Source: Bradyrhizobium sp. CCGE-LA001
GTDB taxonomy: Bacteria > Pseudomonadota > Alphaproteobacteria > Rhizobiales > Xanthobacteraceae
NCBI RefSeq assembly: GCF_000296215.2
Contig: NZ_CP013949.1
Span: forward strand, 5,945,501-6,009,500
DNA length: 64,000 nucleotides
Direction of reading: 5' to 3'
Part shown: positions 9,398 to 17,727 of the stretch, one piece after another
Numbering within the stretch: position 1 is the stretch's first letter
Layout: each line of letters opens with the position of its first letter
Position numbers and translations under genes: made by a program
Notes under the pieces: generated by a model
What the model was told of the DNA's origin: nothing
Seen by the model: only the letters and a program-made list of their open reading frames with translations
Databases searched by the model: none

Positions 9398-10504
9398 CTA
9401 GAAAGACAGTGACGACACGATCCGCACCCTCTGGCCCGGATCGAGCTTCTGCACGCCGAGAGCGACGATCTTGGCGCCCTCTTCCACACCGCCGGTGATG
9501 ACGACGTCGTTGCTCTCATAGGACTTCACCGTGACGGGCTTGAGCGTGACGCCACCGTTGTCGTCGACGACATAGAACGACGGCTTGCCGCCTTCGTTGA
9601 ACAGCGCCGACAGCGGCAGCCGGGCGACGCGCTCGCTGGCGGCATCCGATAGCGTCAGCGTCGCGGTCATGCCGAGCGAGACCTTGTCGTCCGCCTCGGG
9701 CAGCGAGAACTTTGCGAGATAAGTGCGCGTGGCCGGATCGGCGGCAGGCGCGATCTCGCGCAGCTTGGCCGTGTACTTCTTGCCCGGCTCGGACCAAAGA
9801 GTGACGCTGGCGACGCCCGACTTGGCGCGTCCAACCAGCGTCTCAGGGATCGCGACGACCGCTTCCTTCTCGGCAAAGCGGGCGACGCGGATCGAAGCCT
9901 GGCCCGCGGCAACCACCTGGCCGGGCTCGATCAGCGTTGCGGTGACGACGCCACGGGCGTCGGCGTTGAGCGTCGCGTAGGAAAGGGAATTCTTGCTGAG
10001 CTCGAGCGCACGCTCGGCGCGGTTCAGGCGCGCGCGGGCTTCGTCTGCAGCTGCGCGGCTCGAATCCATCTGGGCGTCCGTGGTCCAGCCCTTGGCCTTC
10101 AAATCCTTGGCACGCTGCTCGGCGGCGGCAGCCTGGGCCAGCACGCCGGTCGCAGCGGTCTGCTCGGCCAACGCCTGCTCGGCCTGAAGCTTGAGGTCGA
10201 CCTCGTCGAGCGTCGCGAGCGGCTGGCCGATCTCGACGGTCTGGCCGACCTCGACCAGGCGCTTTGCGACCTTGCCGGCAACGCGGAAGCCGAGATCGCT
10301 TTCGATCCGGGGCCTGATGGTGCCCACGAAGCTGCGCTCCGGAGTCTCGGCATCATAGTGGGCGGTCGCGACCAGAACCGGCCGCGGCGGCTCGGCCTTT
10401 TCGGCGACGGTGTCATTGCACCCGGCCAGCGAGACCGCCATTAGCGCAAGCGACACCCCCGCCAAAAGCTTGGAATAGCTCGACAAAACCGACCGAACGA
10501 ACAT
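9398..10504 (-). CDS. RND efflux periplasmic adaptor subunit (membrane fusion lipoprotein)
   Basis: 368-residue membrane fusion protein linking the RND pump to an outer-membrane channel. The N-terminus is a lipoprotein signal ending in the lipobox SLAGC, with the acylated cysteine at residue 29. The barrel-sandwich half-motif starts near GFRVAGKVAKRLVEVGQTV, followed by a helical hairpin rich in Ala, Glu and Gln (about 110-165) and the beta-barrel domains. The chosen start is the ATG at 10504 with AGGAG nine bases upstream. It is the first gene of the adaptor-pump-TetR operon. Family membership is clear; substrates are unknown. Confidence 0.92.
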   Translation of the reverse strand: MFVRSVLSSYSKLLAGVSLALMAVSLAGCNDTVAEKAEPPRPVLVATAHYDAETPERSFVGTIRPRIESDLGFRVAGKVAKRLVEVGQTVEIGQPLATLDEVDLKLQAEQALAEQTAATGVLAQAAAAEQRAKDLKAKGWTTDAQMDSSRAAADEARARLNRAERALELSKNSLSYATLNADARGVVTATLIEPGQVVAAGQASIRVARFAEKEAVVAIPETLVGRAKSGVASVTLWSEPGKKYTAKLREIAPAADPATRTYLAKFSLPEADDKVSLGMTATLTLSDAASERVARLPLSALFNEGGKPSFYVVDDNGGVTLKPVTVKSYESNDVVITGGVEEGAKIVALGVQKLDPGQRVRIVSSLSF

Positions 10505-10541
10505 CGAAGGACACTCCTGCCGCTGCAATGAGAGGAATGTC

Positions 10542-10564
10542 GACTAATCACTGATAAAAGTCAA
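10542..10564 (-). promoter_or_regulatory. candidate promoter -35 and TetR operator of the RND operon
   Basis: An AT-rich patch 38-60 bp upstream of the adaptor ATG contains an imperfect 21-bp palindrome (10542-10562) with GACT and AGTC ends and 12 of 21 symmetric positions. On the minus strand a TTGACT -35-like hexamer (10559-10564) overlaps its edge; no strong -10 is visible. The TetR gene at the operon end is the obvious candidate binder; this is inference. Confidence 0.4.
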
Positions 10565-10746
10565 TAATCGTCAGTCATCAGGAATGCGTGATCGTTAAGG
10601 GCGGCAAGGATTCATGGAGGGTTGGCAGGAGTGCGATTGTGGGGCGGCACGGGCAGCGCGCCCCGTCTGCCGGGGAATGGGGCGGGCATGGCGCGAAGAG
10701 TGCGTCTGGCCCACCCCAGTGCTGGCTTTCGCCAGGACGACGTCGA

Positions 10747-12090
10747 TTACCGCCCCTCTCCGGCGAACTCGTGCTTGCTGTCGTGGCCGCCGACGAAGAC
10801 GAGGATGCCGGCGATCAGGGGCAGCACGGCGAGCACCAGCAAGCCGTGTGAGGTCTGGCCGGTCGCTTCCTTGACCCAGCCGATCAAATAGGGGCCACCG
10901 AAGCCGGCGAGATTGCCGATCGAGTTGATCAGCGCGATGCCGCCGGCCGCCGCAGTACCCGAGAGCCATGCCGTCGGCAACGTCCAGAATACGCCGAAGA
11001 CGCAGAACACGCCGATGGCGGCGAAGGTCAGCGCCACCATCGTCATGGTGGGGTCGGTGAGATAGCTGGAAATGGCGAGCGCGATCGCGATCAGGATCAT
11101 GGGCGCACCGACATGCATCACGCGCTCACGGGTGGCATCCGAGTGCCGTGCCCACAGGATCATCGCGATCGTGCCGAACAGATACGGAATCGCGGTGACG
11201 AAGCCGGTCTGCGCGTTGGTGAGCCCGAACGCCTTGACGATCTGAGGCAGCCAGAACTGCATGCCATAGAGCGCGCCGACGAAACCGAAATAGATCAGGC
11301 TAAGCATGATCACCTTGGGCGAGGACAGCGCCTCACCCAGCGTCAGATGCTTCGCGGCCTGCTTGGCGGCGGTCTCAGCATCAAGCTTCGTCTTGAGCCA
11401 GGCTTTCTGCTCGGCCGAGAGCCAGTCCGCCTTCTCCGGCCTGTCGGTCAGGTAAAACCAGGTGACGATGCCGAGCAGCACCGAGGGGATGCCCTCGAGA
11501 ATGAACAGCCACTGCCAGCCCTGCAGGCCCATCAGGCCGTCGAGCCCGAGCAGCAGGCCCGAGATCGGAGCACCGATCACGGTTGAGATCGGCACCGCGA
11601 CTGCGAAGGCTGCGAGGAAACGGGCGCGATATTCCGCCGGATACCAGTAGGTGAGATAGAGGATGATGCCGGGGAAGAAGCCGGCTTCGGCGACGCCGAG
11701 CAGGAAGCGCAGGATGTAGAAGCTGGTGACACCGCTCACCATTGCCATCAGCGCCGAGATGATGCCCCAGGTCACCATGATGCGGGCGATCCACCGGCTC
11801 GCGCCGAATTTCTCCAGCGCGAGATTGCTCGGCACCTCGAAGATGAAATAGCCGATGAAGAAGATGCCGGCGCCCCAGGAGAAGATCAGCGGCGTGAATT
11901 TCAGCTCGGCGTTCATGGTCAGCGCGGCGAAGCCGAGATTGACGCGATCTAGATACGAGAAGAAGTAAGCCAGCACCAGGAAGGGAATCAGGCGCCAGGA
12001 GATGGCGCGGATGGTCGAGGTCTCGATTTCGCTTTTGCTGACGTTGTTGGCACCGCCGGCGGAACCGGCGTAAGTGGTGGTCTGGCTCAT
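10747..12090 (-). CDS. MFS transporter, anion:cation symporter (ACS) type
   Basis: 447-residue major facilitator of the inner membrane with twelve predicted helices. The segment IPFLVLAYFFSYLDRVNLGFAA in TM1 and the loop RFLLGVAEAGFFPGIILYL in TM4 are typical of the ACS group, which takes up organic anions such as sugar acids, phthalate or allantoate. A central cytoplasmic loop with LTDRPEKADWL separates the two halves. The gene stands alone, without catabolic neighbours or a regulator, so the substrate cannot be inferred. The start is the ATG at 12090, giving MSQTTTYAGS. Confidence 0.9.
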   Translation of the reverse strand: MSQTTTYAGSAGGANNVSKSEIETSTIRAISWRLIPFLVLAYFFSYLDRVNLGFAALTMNAELKFTPLIFSWGAGIFFIGYFIFEVPSNLALEKFGASRWIARIMVTWGIISALMAMVSGVTSFYILRFLLGVAEAGFFPGIILYLTYWYPAEYRARFLAAFAVAVPISTVIGAPISGLLLGLDGLMGLQGWQWLFILEGIPSVLLGIVTWFYLTDRPEKADWLSAEQKAWLKTKLDAETAAKQAAKHLTLGEALSSPKVIMLSLIYFGFVGALYGMQFWLPQIVKAFGLTNAQTGFVTAIPYLFGTIAMILWARHSDATRERVMHVGAPMILIAIALAISSYLTDPTMTMVALTFAAIGVFCVFGVFWTLPTAWLSGTAAAGGIALINSIGNLAGFGGPYLIGWVKEATGQTSHGLLVLAVLPLIAGILVFVGGHDSKHEFAGEGR

Positions 12091-12157
12091 GGCGTCCCCC
12101 GGGTTGTTGCTTTTTTAGGGCTGGGTGGCGGTTTTGAGCAACGCAGGCGAAGAGTCA

Positions 12158-12613
12158 ATGGAGCGAGCAATGCACGGAGCGCAGCCGCATCACCCTGTGG
12201 CGCCGCAGTGGACATCGCTGGTCCGCGCCGCCCTCGCGCTCGCGGTCATCGTCTGCGGGCTGTCCTTGCGCTGGTTTGGCTTTCCACTCGGCCTGCCCGC
12301 TTTCGTGGTGAAGTACGGCGGCTCGCTATTGTGGGCGACGATGGTGTTTCTGCTGGTCGGGGTTATGCTGCCGCGGCTGGCGCGGACGCAGATCGCGGCA
12401 ATTGCGGTTGTGATCGCGGTCGTCGTGGAGTTCTCGCGGCTGGTGCACACGCCGTGGCTCGATGCATTCCGGCTGACGATGGCCGGCGCGTTGCTCTTGG
12501 GGCTTATCTTTTCGCTGTGGAATTTGGTGGCCTATGCGGTCGGAATTGTGCTCGGCATCGGGATCGATCGGCTCGTCGCAACCCACCTCACGAAGAGTTA
12601 CTCCGCCAGTTGA
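12158..12613 (+). CDS. DUF2809 family membrane protein
   Basis: Small hydrophobic protein of about 151 residues with four likely membrane helices. The pattern RWFGFPLGLPAFVVKYGGSLLWATMVFLL followed by FSRLVHTPWLDAFR matches the DUF2809 family, which has no known function. The frame opens at a GTG at 12125, but the ATG at 12158 has AGGCGAAGAG upstream and gives a compact cytoplasmic N-terminus; an ATG at 12170 is also possible. The last 16 bases overlap the 3' end of the convergent glycosylase gene. Confidence 0.7.
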   Translation: MERAMHGAQPHHPVAPQWTSLVRAALALAVIVCGLSLRWFGFPLGLPAFVVKYGGSLLWATMVFLLVGVMLPRLARTQIAAIAVVIAVVVEFSRLVHTPWLDAFRLTMAGALLLGLIFSLWNLVAYAVGIVLGIGIDRLVATHLTKSYSAS

Positions 12614-13758
12614 AACCGCTCGAAGCGATCGAGCTCGTCCTCGATCATGCGCTTCAGCTCCTTGCGTCCCGCCGTCTTCTTGCCCTGCCCGACCCAGGTC
12701 CATTTCTGCATCAACAGCGTTTTGGCCTGCCGATCGGTCTTCAGATCAAGCGCGGCGACGATCTCGTCGCCGACCAGGACCGGCAAGGCGAAATAGCCGA
12801 GCTTGCGCTTGGCCTTCGGCACATAGGCTTCGAACAGATGATTGTAGCCGAAGATGAGATTGGTGCGCTTGCGCTGGATGATCAGGGGATCAAACGGCGA
12901 AAGGATGTGAACGAGATCGGCCGACACCTCGTGTGGCTCCAGCGCTGCGGGCGAGGCCCAATGCTCCTGCTTGCCGGCGCCCTCGAGCGCGACCGGGACG
13001 AGCTCACCGCGGCGGACGCGCGAGGCGATCAGGCTTCCGACCGCCTTCTTGCGGGGAGCATCGAGATGGCAGATCGAATCCAGGCTGACCACACCCTGCG
13101 AGCGCAGCGCGCGGTCGAGCAGATAGGCCGCGATCTCCTTCGCGGACGCCGGCTTCGGCAGCTTGTCCCAGCCGAAATGCCGCGTCATCAGCTCATAGGT
13201 CTTGAGCATGCCCTGACGGGCGCTGATGGTCACGGCACCGGTATAGAAAGCGAGCTGCAAGGCCCGCTTCGAGGGCTTTCGGCTCTGCCACAGATGCTCC
13301 TTCTCAACCAGCTCATCATCGTCGATGTCGCGGATCGTCAGGGGACCGGCGCGCAGCAGCCGCATGACCTTGCGCGTGTCGGCCGGCTTCACCGAGGCGA
13401 ACCATTTGTGCCCCTCGCGCCGGTGCTCGCGCATCGCCGGCAGGAAGAAGCGGAAGTCGGTCGCCGGCACGTACGAGAGCGCATGCGTCCAGTATTCGAA
13501 CACGCTCTTGTCGACGCTCTGGGCCTGGCGCAGGTCGGCGCGGCGGTAGGACGGAACACGGCTGAACAGGATGTGGTGGTGGCAGCGCTCGATCACATTG
13601 ATGGTGTCGATCTGCACATAGCCGAGATGGGCGACCGCATCCGCCACCGCCTGTGCGCCTTCGCCGAACGGGGCGCGCTGATCCAGCCGCTGGGCATGCA
13701 GCCAGATCTGCCGGGCCTGTGTCGTCGAGAGGGGGAGAGGTTTCGGGGCGCGGGACAT
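12598..13758 (-). CDS. YcaQ/AlkX-type winged-helix DNA glycosylase
   Basis: 386-residue protein of the HTH_42 (YcaQ/AlkZ) family. Members are DNA glycosylases that unhook interstrand crosslinks and remove bulky N-alkyl adducts. The catalytic Q-hydrophobic-D motif of the AlkX branch is visible as Q49-I50-D51 in YVQIDTINV, followed by ERCHHHILFSR. Another family hallmark is the C-terminal LSPFDPLIIQRKR segment. The ATG at 13758 is used; a TTG at 13770 is an alternative, and neither has a strong ribosome-binding site. It converges on the DUF2809 gene with a 16-bp overlap. Activity is inferred from the family. Confidence 0.85.
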   Translation of the reverse strand: MSRAPKPLPLSTTQARQIWLHAQRLDQRAPFGEGAQAVADAVAHLGYVQIDTINVIERCHHHILFSRVPSYRRADLRQAQSVDKSVFEYWTHALSYVPATDFRFFLPAMREHRREGHKWFASVKPADTRKVMRLLRAGPLTIRDIDDDELVEKEHLWQSRKPSKRALQLAFYTGAVTISARQGMLKTYELMTRHFGWDKLPKPASAKEIAAYLLDRALRSQGVVSLDSICHLDAPRKKAVGSLIASRVRRGELVPVALEGAGKQEHWASPAALEPHEVSADLVHILSPFDPLIIQRKRTNLIFGYNHLFEAYVPKAKRKLGYFALPVLVGDEIVAALDLKTDRQAKTLLMQKWTWVGQGKKTAGRKELKRMIEDELDRFERFQLAE

Positions 13759-13823
13759 TGCGGGAGGCAATGTAGCGGGATTCGCGCCGGGAAAAAGGGA
13801 GACGGCAAAGCAGCGGCGTCACG

Positions 13824-13857
13824 AAAAAGCCGCGCTGCCATCTGCTGCCAGCGCGGC
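13824..13857 (-). terminator. intrinsic terminator of the 81-residue exported protein gene
   Basis: On the minus strand, GCCGCGCTG (13849-13857) pairs with CAGCGCGGC (13829-13837) around an 11-base loop and is followed by TTTTT. It lies 27 bp after the stop codon of the gene ending at 13884. Confidence 0.85.
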
Positions 13858-13883
13858 CGATCACGCAAGATTGGCGCGAGGCC

Positions 13884-14129
13884 TTACTTCATCGCCATCG
13901 ACTTCTCGGCGTTCATGTAGTGCTTGCAGGCGCCGCGCATGTTGCCTTTGCTCATGTCGGAATTGGCCGAGGCCATCGACTTCCTCGCTGCCATCTTGCC
14001 CGGCGTGTCTTCGCCGCCCAGTCCGGCAACGAGCTTTGCCATGTTCGCGCTGGTGCATGCCATCTTGGCGGCGGATGCTGGAGACAGAGCAAGTGCAACG
14101 AACGTTGCCGCGAGCAACAGGGTCTTCAT
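13884..14129 (-). CDS. small exported hypothetical protein
   Basis: 81-residue product with a clear Sec signal peptide (MKTLLLAATFVALALSPASA, cleavage expected after ASA). The mature part, about 60 residues, is rich in Met, Lys and Ala and has two cysteines (MACTS and GACKH) that could form a disulfide. The start is the ATG at 14129 with AGGAGA five bases upstream. A strong terminator follows the stop, so this is a real monocistronic gene despite its size. I do not recognise a named family; the repeated SMA/NSDMSKG segments suggest a small helical periplasmic protein. Confidence 0.75.
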   Translation of the reverse strand: MKTLLLAATFVALALSPASAAKMACTSANMAKLVAGLGGEDTPGKMAARKSMASANSDMSKGNMRGACKHYMNAEKSMAMK

Positions 14130-14228
14130 CAATTTCTCCTTCCCGGAAACGAAGCCGGCTACATGCCGGCCAACGCAGCATCTATCTTTCCGGGACAACG
14201 GCTCGCAGAGAAGATATTTTCGTTGCGC

Positions 14229-14465
14229 TCAGCGTGCGGCTTTTGGGCGCTCCCCGACGCTGCCTGTCGCCATATCGGGTTCACACGACGCCTTGCCACG
14301 CCCGTCCGACTGGCAGCGATAGACGCTTCCGGTGAGGCGATCGACCAGCCACATGTTCTCCTCGGTCGGCCCTTCCAGGCCGACATAGCGGGAGGTCAGC
14401 CCGGTGATCAACGTCGACAGCAGGATCGCAACCGCGATCATCGCGGCGCCGATATAGATGGGCAT
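14229..14465 (-). CDS. small membrane-anchored hypothetical protein
   Basis: About 78 residues: one N-terminal membrane helix (MPIYIGAAMIAVAILLSTLITGL) then a soluble tail with two cysteines and the phrase WLVDRLTGSVYRCQSDG. That phrase resembles short bacterial proteins that end in a small periplasmic domain. The start is uncertain: the ATG at 14465 gives a neat membrane start, while a GTG at 14480 would add five residues. The longer open frame upstream is Arg/Pro-rich and is not convincing coding sequence. It is 99 bp upstream of the 81-residue gene on the same strand. Confidence 0.55.
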   Translation of the reverse strand: MPIYIGAAMIAVAILLSTLITGLTSRYVGLEGPTEENMWLVDRLTGSVYRCQSDGRGKASCEPDMATGSVGERPKAAR

Positions 14466-14754
14466 CGAGCTCAGGGACACTGTCCGATCCGGCGGACCGC
14501 TGCGATAAAATTGGTTGTCACGTTGGTAGTCGCTCGGCCTCGGCACTGGGTGGAACTCAGCTCCTCTCGCGGACGAATTGTCGAATGATTGAAGCCTGCT
14601 AGGCGGGCATCTGGACGAATTCTTGTTCGCGCGCGGGCCGCGAGGCGACGCCTTTGCGACGATCAGAGCACGCGGGTTTCCGGGAACCCAGGGAGCCGGT
14701 TCGAGCAAAGGATCTCGGCAGAAGCAGAGTGACTTCCTGCCGGCGAACTTGAAT
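14466..14754. other. non-coding stretch upstream of the OmpA-family gene
   Basis: About 290 bp without a convincing gene. The minus-strand frame through it is a low-quality extension of the small membrane protein. I see no repeat element here. Confidence 0.5.
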
Positions 14755-14785
14755 GTGACCAAGATCACATCAAGGCCTTTGAACC
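14755..14785 (+). promoter_or_regulatory. perfect CRP-type box and possible -35 upstream of ompA-like gene
   Basis: TGTGA-CCAAGA-TCACA at 14755-14770 matches the CRP half-sites TGTGA/TCACA exactly with the standard six-base spacer. A TTGAAC -35-like hexamer follows at 14780-14785, but no good -10 is visible. The box centre is about 78 bp before the chosen ATG at 14841. Binding by a CRP/FNR-family regulator is inferred. Confidence 0.55.
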
Positions 14786-14840
14786 TGCCCTAGGCTCGCA
14801 GCATCAAATCGCCATCAGGCGTAACAGCGAGGATATGACG

Positions 14841-15482
14841 ATGACCCGTTTTGATAAGTTCTTTGGACTGAAGGCGATGACTCTTGCCGCCGCGCTGTCG
14901 ATGACGGCGGGCCTGGCCCTGGCCGGCGACAACAACGTTTCCACCGACAAGATCCTGGATGCTTTGAAGCCCAAGCCGGCAACCCGCGGCCTGTCCGTGG
15001 GCCCGCAGACCGACACGACCGCGCAGGCCAAGGAAGCAACCTTCCTGAACACCGTGCGCAACCGGTCGACCCGGTCGCTGTCGACGGGCGAGCGCGAGCA
15101 GATCGCCGAGCTCGCGGCGACCAAGCCGAAGATCGATCTGGAGATCCAGTTCGACTACAACTCGGCCGACATCGCCAAGACCTCGATGGCCTCGGTGCAG
15201 GCGCTCGGTAAGGCCCTGTCGGATCCGGCGCTCAAGGGCTCGACCTTCGTGGTCGCCGGCCACACCGACGCGACCGGCGGCGAAGAGTACAATCAAGGTC
15301 TCTCCGAACGGCGCGCCGACACCATCAAGAAGTACCTGATGCAGAATTACGGCCTCAACGGCACCGACCTCGTCACTGTCGGCTACGGCGAGACCAAGCT
15401 GAAGGATACCGCCAACGGCGCCGACCCGATGAACCGCCGCGTCCAGGTCGTGAACATGGACACCAAGACCGCGTCGAAATAA
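14841..15482 (+). CDS. OmpA-family peptidoglycan-associated envelope protein
   Basis: 213-residue exported protein with an N-terminal signal peptide (LAAALSMTAGLALAGD) and an OmpA C-terminal domain at about 100-210. The domain shows FDYNSADI, the conserved VAGHTDATGGEEYNQGLSERRA and VGYGETK, and the terminal NRRVQVV. OmpA domains bind peptidoglycan and anchor the envelope. There is no N-terminal beta barrel; residues 30-95 are a polar linker. Of two in-frame ATGs (14835 and 14841), the second has GAGG at the better spacing of eight bases. A strong terminator follows, so it is probably monocistronic, with the CRP-type box as likely control. Confidence 0.85.
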   Translation: MTRFDKFFGLKAMTLAAALSMTAGLALAGDNNVSTDKILDALKPKPATRGLSVGPQTDTTAQAKEATFLNTVRNRSTRSLSTGEREQIAELAATKPKIDLEIQFDYNSADIAKTSMASVQALGKALSDPALKGSTFVVAGHTDATGGEEYNQGLSERRADTIKKYLMQNYGLNGTDLVTVGYGETKLKDTANGADPMNRRVQVVNMDTKTASK

Positions 15483-15510
15483 CTCTTCCAGCCGTTCATC
15501 GCGATAACCC

Positions 15511-15542
15511 CGCCGCCTGCCCTCCCCGGCAGGCGGCGTTGT
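15511..15542 (+). terminator. intrinsic terminator after the OmpA-family gene
   Basis: An 11-bp perfect stem, CGCCGCCTGCC / GGCAGGCGGCG (15511-15538), with a six-base loop and a short T-rich tail, starts 28 bp after the stop codon. Confidence 0.8.
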
Positions 15543-16900
15543 CATATCCAGCTCTGGAACAGCATCAATCGGTTGAAGGTCTGCATGGAGACGCCGATGA
15601 AGGCCGCCGAAATCGGCAACATGACCGCAAAGCCGGCCGCAGCAATGCCCACATAGGCCCACAGCAGCCAGCGCGGCAAACCTTCCCGGCGCAGCACATA
15701 GACCAGCGCAAGGGACGCGGCGGTCGCAGCCGGCAGGTAATAGTAGATGAAGCCCAGCGTGCGCGGCAGCAACGCCCAGGCGAGCCAGGGGCCGAAATAG
15801 AACGCCGCGATCAGAAAGGCGTCCCAACGCCGCGCGACGACGAAGTCGCGCAGCACCAATGCGAGCGCGAGCAGGGCCGGCCACGCCACCAGCGGATTGC
15901 CGAGGAAGACGATCGCCGAAATTTGGTCTTCCGATGTCTTGTCGAACAGGAACCAGACCGGACGTGCCAGCAACGGCCAGGACGGCCATGAACTCATATA
16001 GGTGTGGCCGGCGATCGCGGTCGTGGTGTTGTCGGCGAAGATCCGCCGCTGCGCCTCGATCAGGTCTGGCAGCGACAATCCGTACAGCGGAACGAAAGCC
16101 GCAAGATATGTCAATGCCGGCAGGACGGCGAAGCAGAGCGCGGCGTGCTGCACGCGAAAACCGGTCCACAGGTCGGGCCGATACCAGTCGCTCGGCCTGG
16201 CGTCGGCAAACTGGGTGCGCCAGCCCTGCATCAGGCCGATCAGCGCGACGATGACGATGCAGACGCCGAGCGGAAACAAGCCGCTCCATTTGCACGCCGC
16301 AGCACAGCCGAACAGGCCGCCTGCGAGCGCGAACAGCGCATGCGGCCGCTCTCTTCGAAAGCCATGCATGAAAGCGGCGGTCGCGAGCAGGCCGAATCCG
16401 AGCGCGAAGATATCGAGCATGGCGATGCGCGCCTGCACGTAGAGCATCTGGTTGCTGCCGGCGATCAGCGCGGCAGCGATCGCGGGCCCCTGCGCGGAGA
16501 ACAGCGCAAGCCCGCACAGATAGATCGCGACGATGGCGAGCGCGCCGAACAAGGTCGCCGGATAGCGCCAGCCGAGCGCGTTGTCGCCGAAGACTGCGAT
16601 GGACGCCGCGATCAGCTCCTTGGCAAGCGGCGGGTGCATCGGGTTGAGCATCGGCTGCGACATCGCAGGCGCCAGCATCTGCCGCGCCGCCGGCACATAA
16701 TGCACCTCGTCGAAGACGAATTTCTGCGGCGTTACGACGCCGATCAGCAGTGCGAGATGTGCGAGCAGGAAAATCGCGACAGCGATCACTGCGCTCCGCG
16801 ACACCTGCGGAACCGCGGACAATTCGGGCGTCTGCTGTGGGGCTGTTTTGCGTGGCAAATTTGCGTCACCGCGGGACAAAAAAGAGATCGCGATTTTCAT
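15542..16900 (-). CDS. PMT/GT39-like phospholipid carrier-dependent glycosyltransferase
   Basis: Integral membrane glycosyltransferase of about 452 residues related to the protein-mannosyltransferase (PMT_2/ArnT) group. These use a polyprenyl-phosphate sugar as donor on the periplasmic side. Signature features are FDEVHYVPAARQML after TM1, with the catalytic acidic residues in the first periplasmic loop, and HPPLAKELI. Around ten further helices follow. The acceptor is unknown. The start is uncertain: ATG codons at 16900, 16909 and 16933 are all in frame without a strong ribosome-binding site. It is divergent from the FecR-domain gene. Confidence 0.82.
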   Translation of the reverse strand: MKIAISFLSRGDANLPRKTAPQQTPELSAVPQVSRSAVIAVAIFLLAHLALLIGVVTPQKFVFDEVHYVPAARQMLAPAMSQPMLNPMHPPLAKELIAASIAVFGDNALGWRYPATLFGALAIVAIYLCGLALFSAQGPAIAAALIAGSNQMLYVQARIAMLDIFALGFGLLATAAFMHGFRRERPHALFALAGGLFGCAAACKWSGLFPLGVCIVIVALIGLMQGWRTQFADARPSDWYRPDLWTGFRVQHAALCFAVLPALTYLAAFVPLYGLSLPDLIEAQRRIFADNTTTAIAGHTYMSSWPSWPLLARPVWFLFDKTSEDQISAIVFLGNPLVAWPALLALALVLRDFVVARRWDAFLIAAFYFGPWLAWALLPRTLGFIYYYLPAATAASLALVYVLRREGLPRWLLWAYVGIAAAGFAVMLPISAAFIGVSMQTFNRLMLFQSWI

Positions 16901-17023
16901 TGAACGCATTCTGCCGCAACTGTCACTAAGCATGACGCACGTCCCGCGCCGCTTGTGATAATTCCGCCACATCGCAAGCGCGCGCGATCCGGTACGATCA
17001 GGGACATATCGATCGGTTGTGAA

Positions 17024-17725
17024 ATGAATTTGCGTTTTTGGTTTTTCCCGTCGCTGTTATCAGCCGCGTTGTGCGCAGGTCCTGGCGCGCAGGCGCAGAC
17101 ACGCGTCGGCCAAGCCGTCGTAATCCAGAACGAAGTGGTGCGCGTCGCCGCGACCACCACGCCGATCAACGTCGGCGACAGCATGTTGCGCGACGAGACC
17201 GTGCGCACCGGCGCCGACAGCGCGGCGCGCTTCGTCATGGCCGACAGCACCAATTTGTCGCTGGGCCCCAGCGCGACATTGAAGCTCGACCGCACCGTCT
17301 TCAACGACGACCAGAGCTATCGCGCCGTCGCGATCCGCATGACAACAGGCGCTTTCCGCTTCGTCACCGGCAATTCCGACAAGAGCGCCTACAAGATCAC
17401 GACACCGCTCGCGACCATCGGCGTGCGCGGCACCACGCTCGACATCCTCTCGCAGCGCGGCCACTCCGTCGTGGTGCTTCAGGACGGCGCGGCCAGCGTC
17501 TGCGCGACGAGGTCCCAATGCGTGCAGCTCACCCAGCCCGGCGACACCGCGATCATCACGTCGACCGGCGGCAAGGTCAGCATCACCAAGACCAATACGC
17601 CACCCTGGACCTTTGCCGCCAATTGCGCGGCGAGCGCCGGGCTTTGCGCCGTCAACCAATATGCCGGCGCCTCGCCGACCATCACGCCTGCCGTCCAGGA
17701 CGACGGCATGCTGTGCGGGCGCTGA
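17024..17725 (+). CDS. FecR-domain exported protein
   Basis: 233-residue protein with a signal peptide (FPSLLSAALCAGPGAQAQ) and a FecR domain at about 60-160. The domain shows VGDSMLRDETVRTGADSAARFVMADSTNLSLGP and VRGTTLDI (read in parts). Unlike classical FecR it has no N-terminal anti-sigma region, and no sigma factor gene is nearby, so it is not an iron-signalling anti-sigma factor. Four cysteines lie in the C-terminal part (ANCAASAGLC and others). The stop is only two bases before the ATG of the beta-barrel gene, so the two are co-transcribed and probably work together at the outer membrane. Confidence 0.82.
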   Translation: MNLRFWFFPSLLSAALCAGPGAQAQTRVGQAVVIQNEVVRVAATTTPINVGDSMLRDETVRTGADSAARFVMADSTNLSLGPSATLKLDRTVFNDDQSYRAVAIRMTTGAFRFVTGNSDKSAYKITTPLATIGVRGTTLDILSQRGHSVVVLQDGAASVCATRSQCVQLTQPGDTAIITSTGGKVSITKTNTPPWTFAANCAASAGLCAVNQYAGASPTITPAVQDDGMLCGR

Positions 17726-17727
17726 CG

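Noticed and set aside
12208..13920. 570-codon plus-strand frame covering the DUF2809 and glycosylase genes
   Set aside because: It overlaps two well-supported genes in other frames and has no recognisable domain.
14466..14768. N-terminal extension of the small membrane protein
   Set aside because: The extended frame is Arg/Pro/Ser-rich with no ribosome-binding site and runs into the CRP-type box of the neighbouring gene.
17024..17725. Classical FecR iron-signalling anti-sigma factor
   Set aside because: It has a signal peptide but no anti-sigma N-terminal domain, and there is no sigma-factor gene or TonB receptor nearby.
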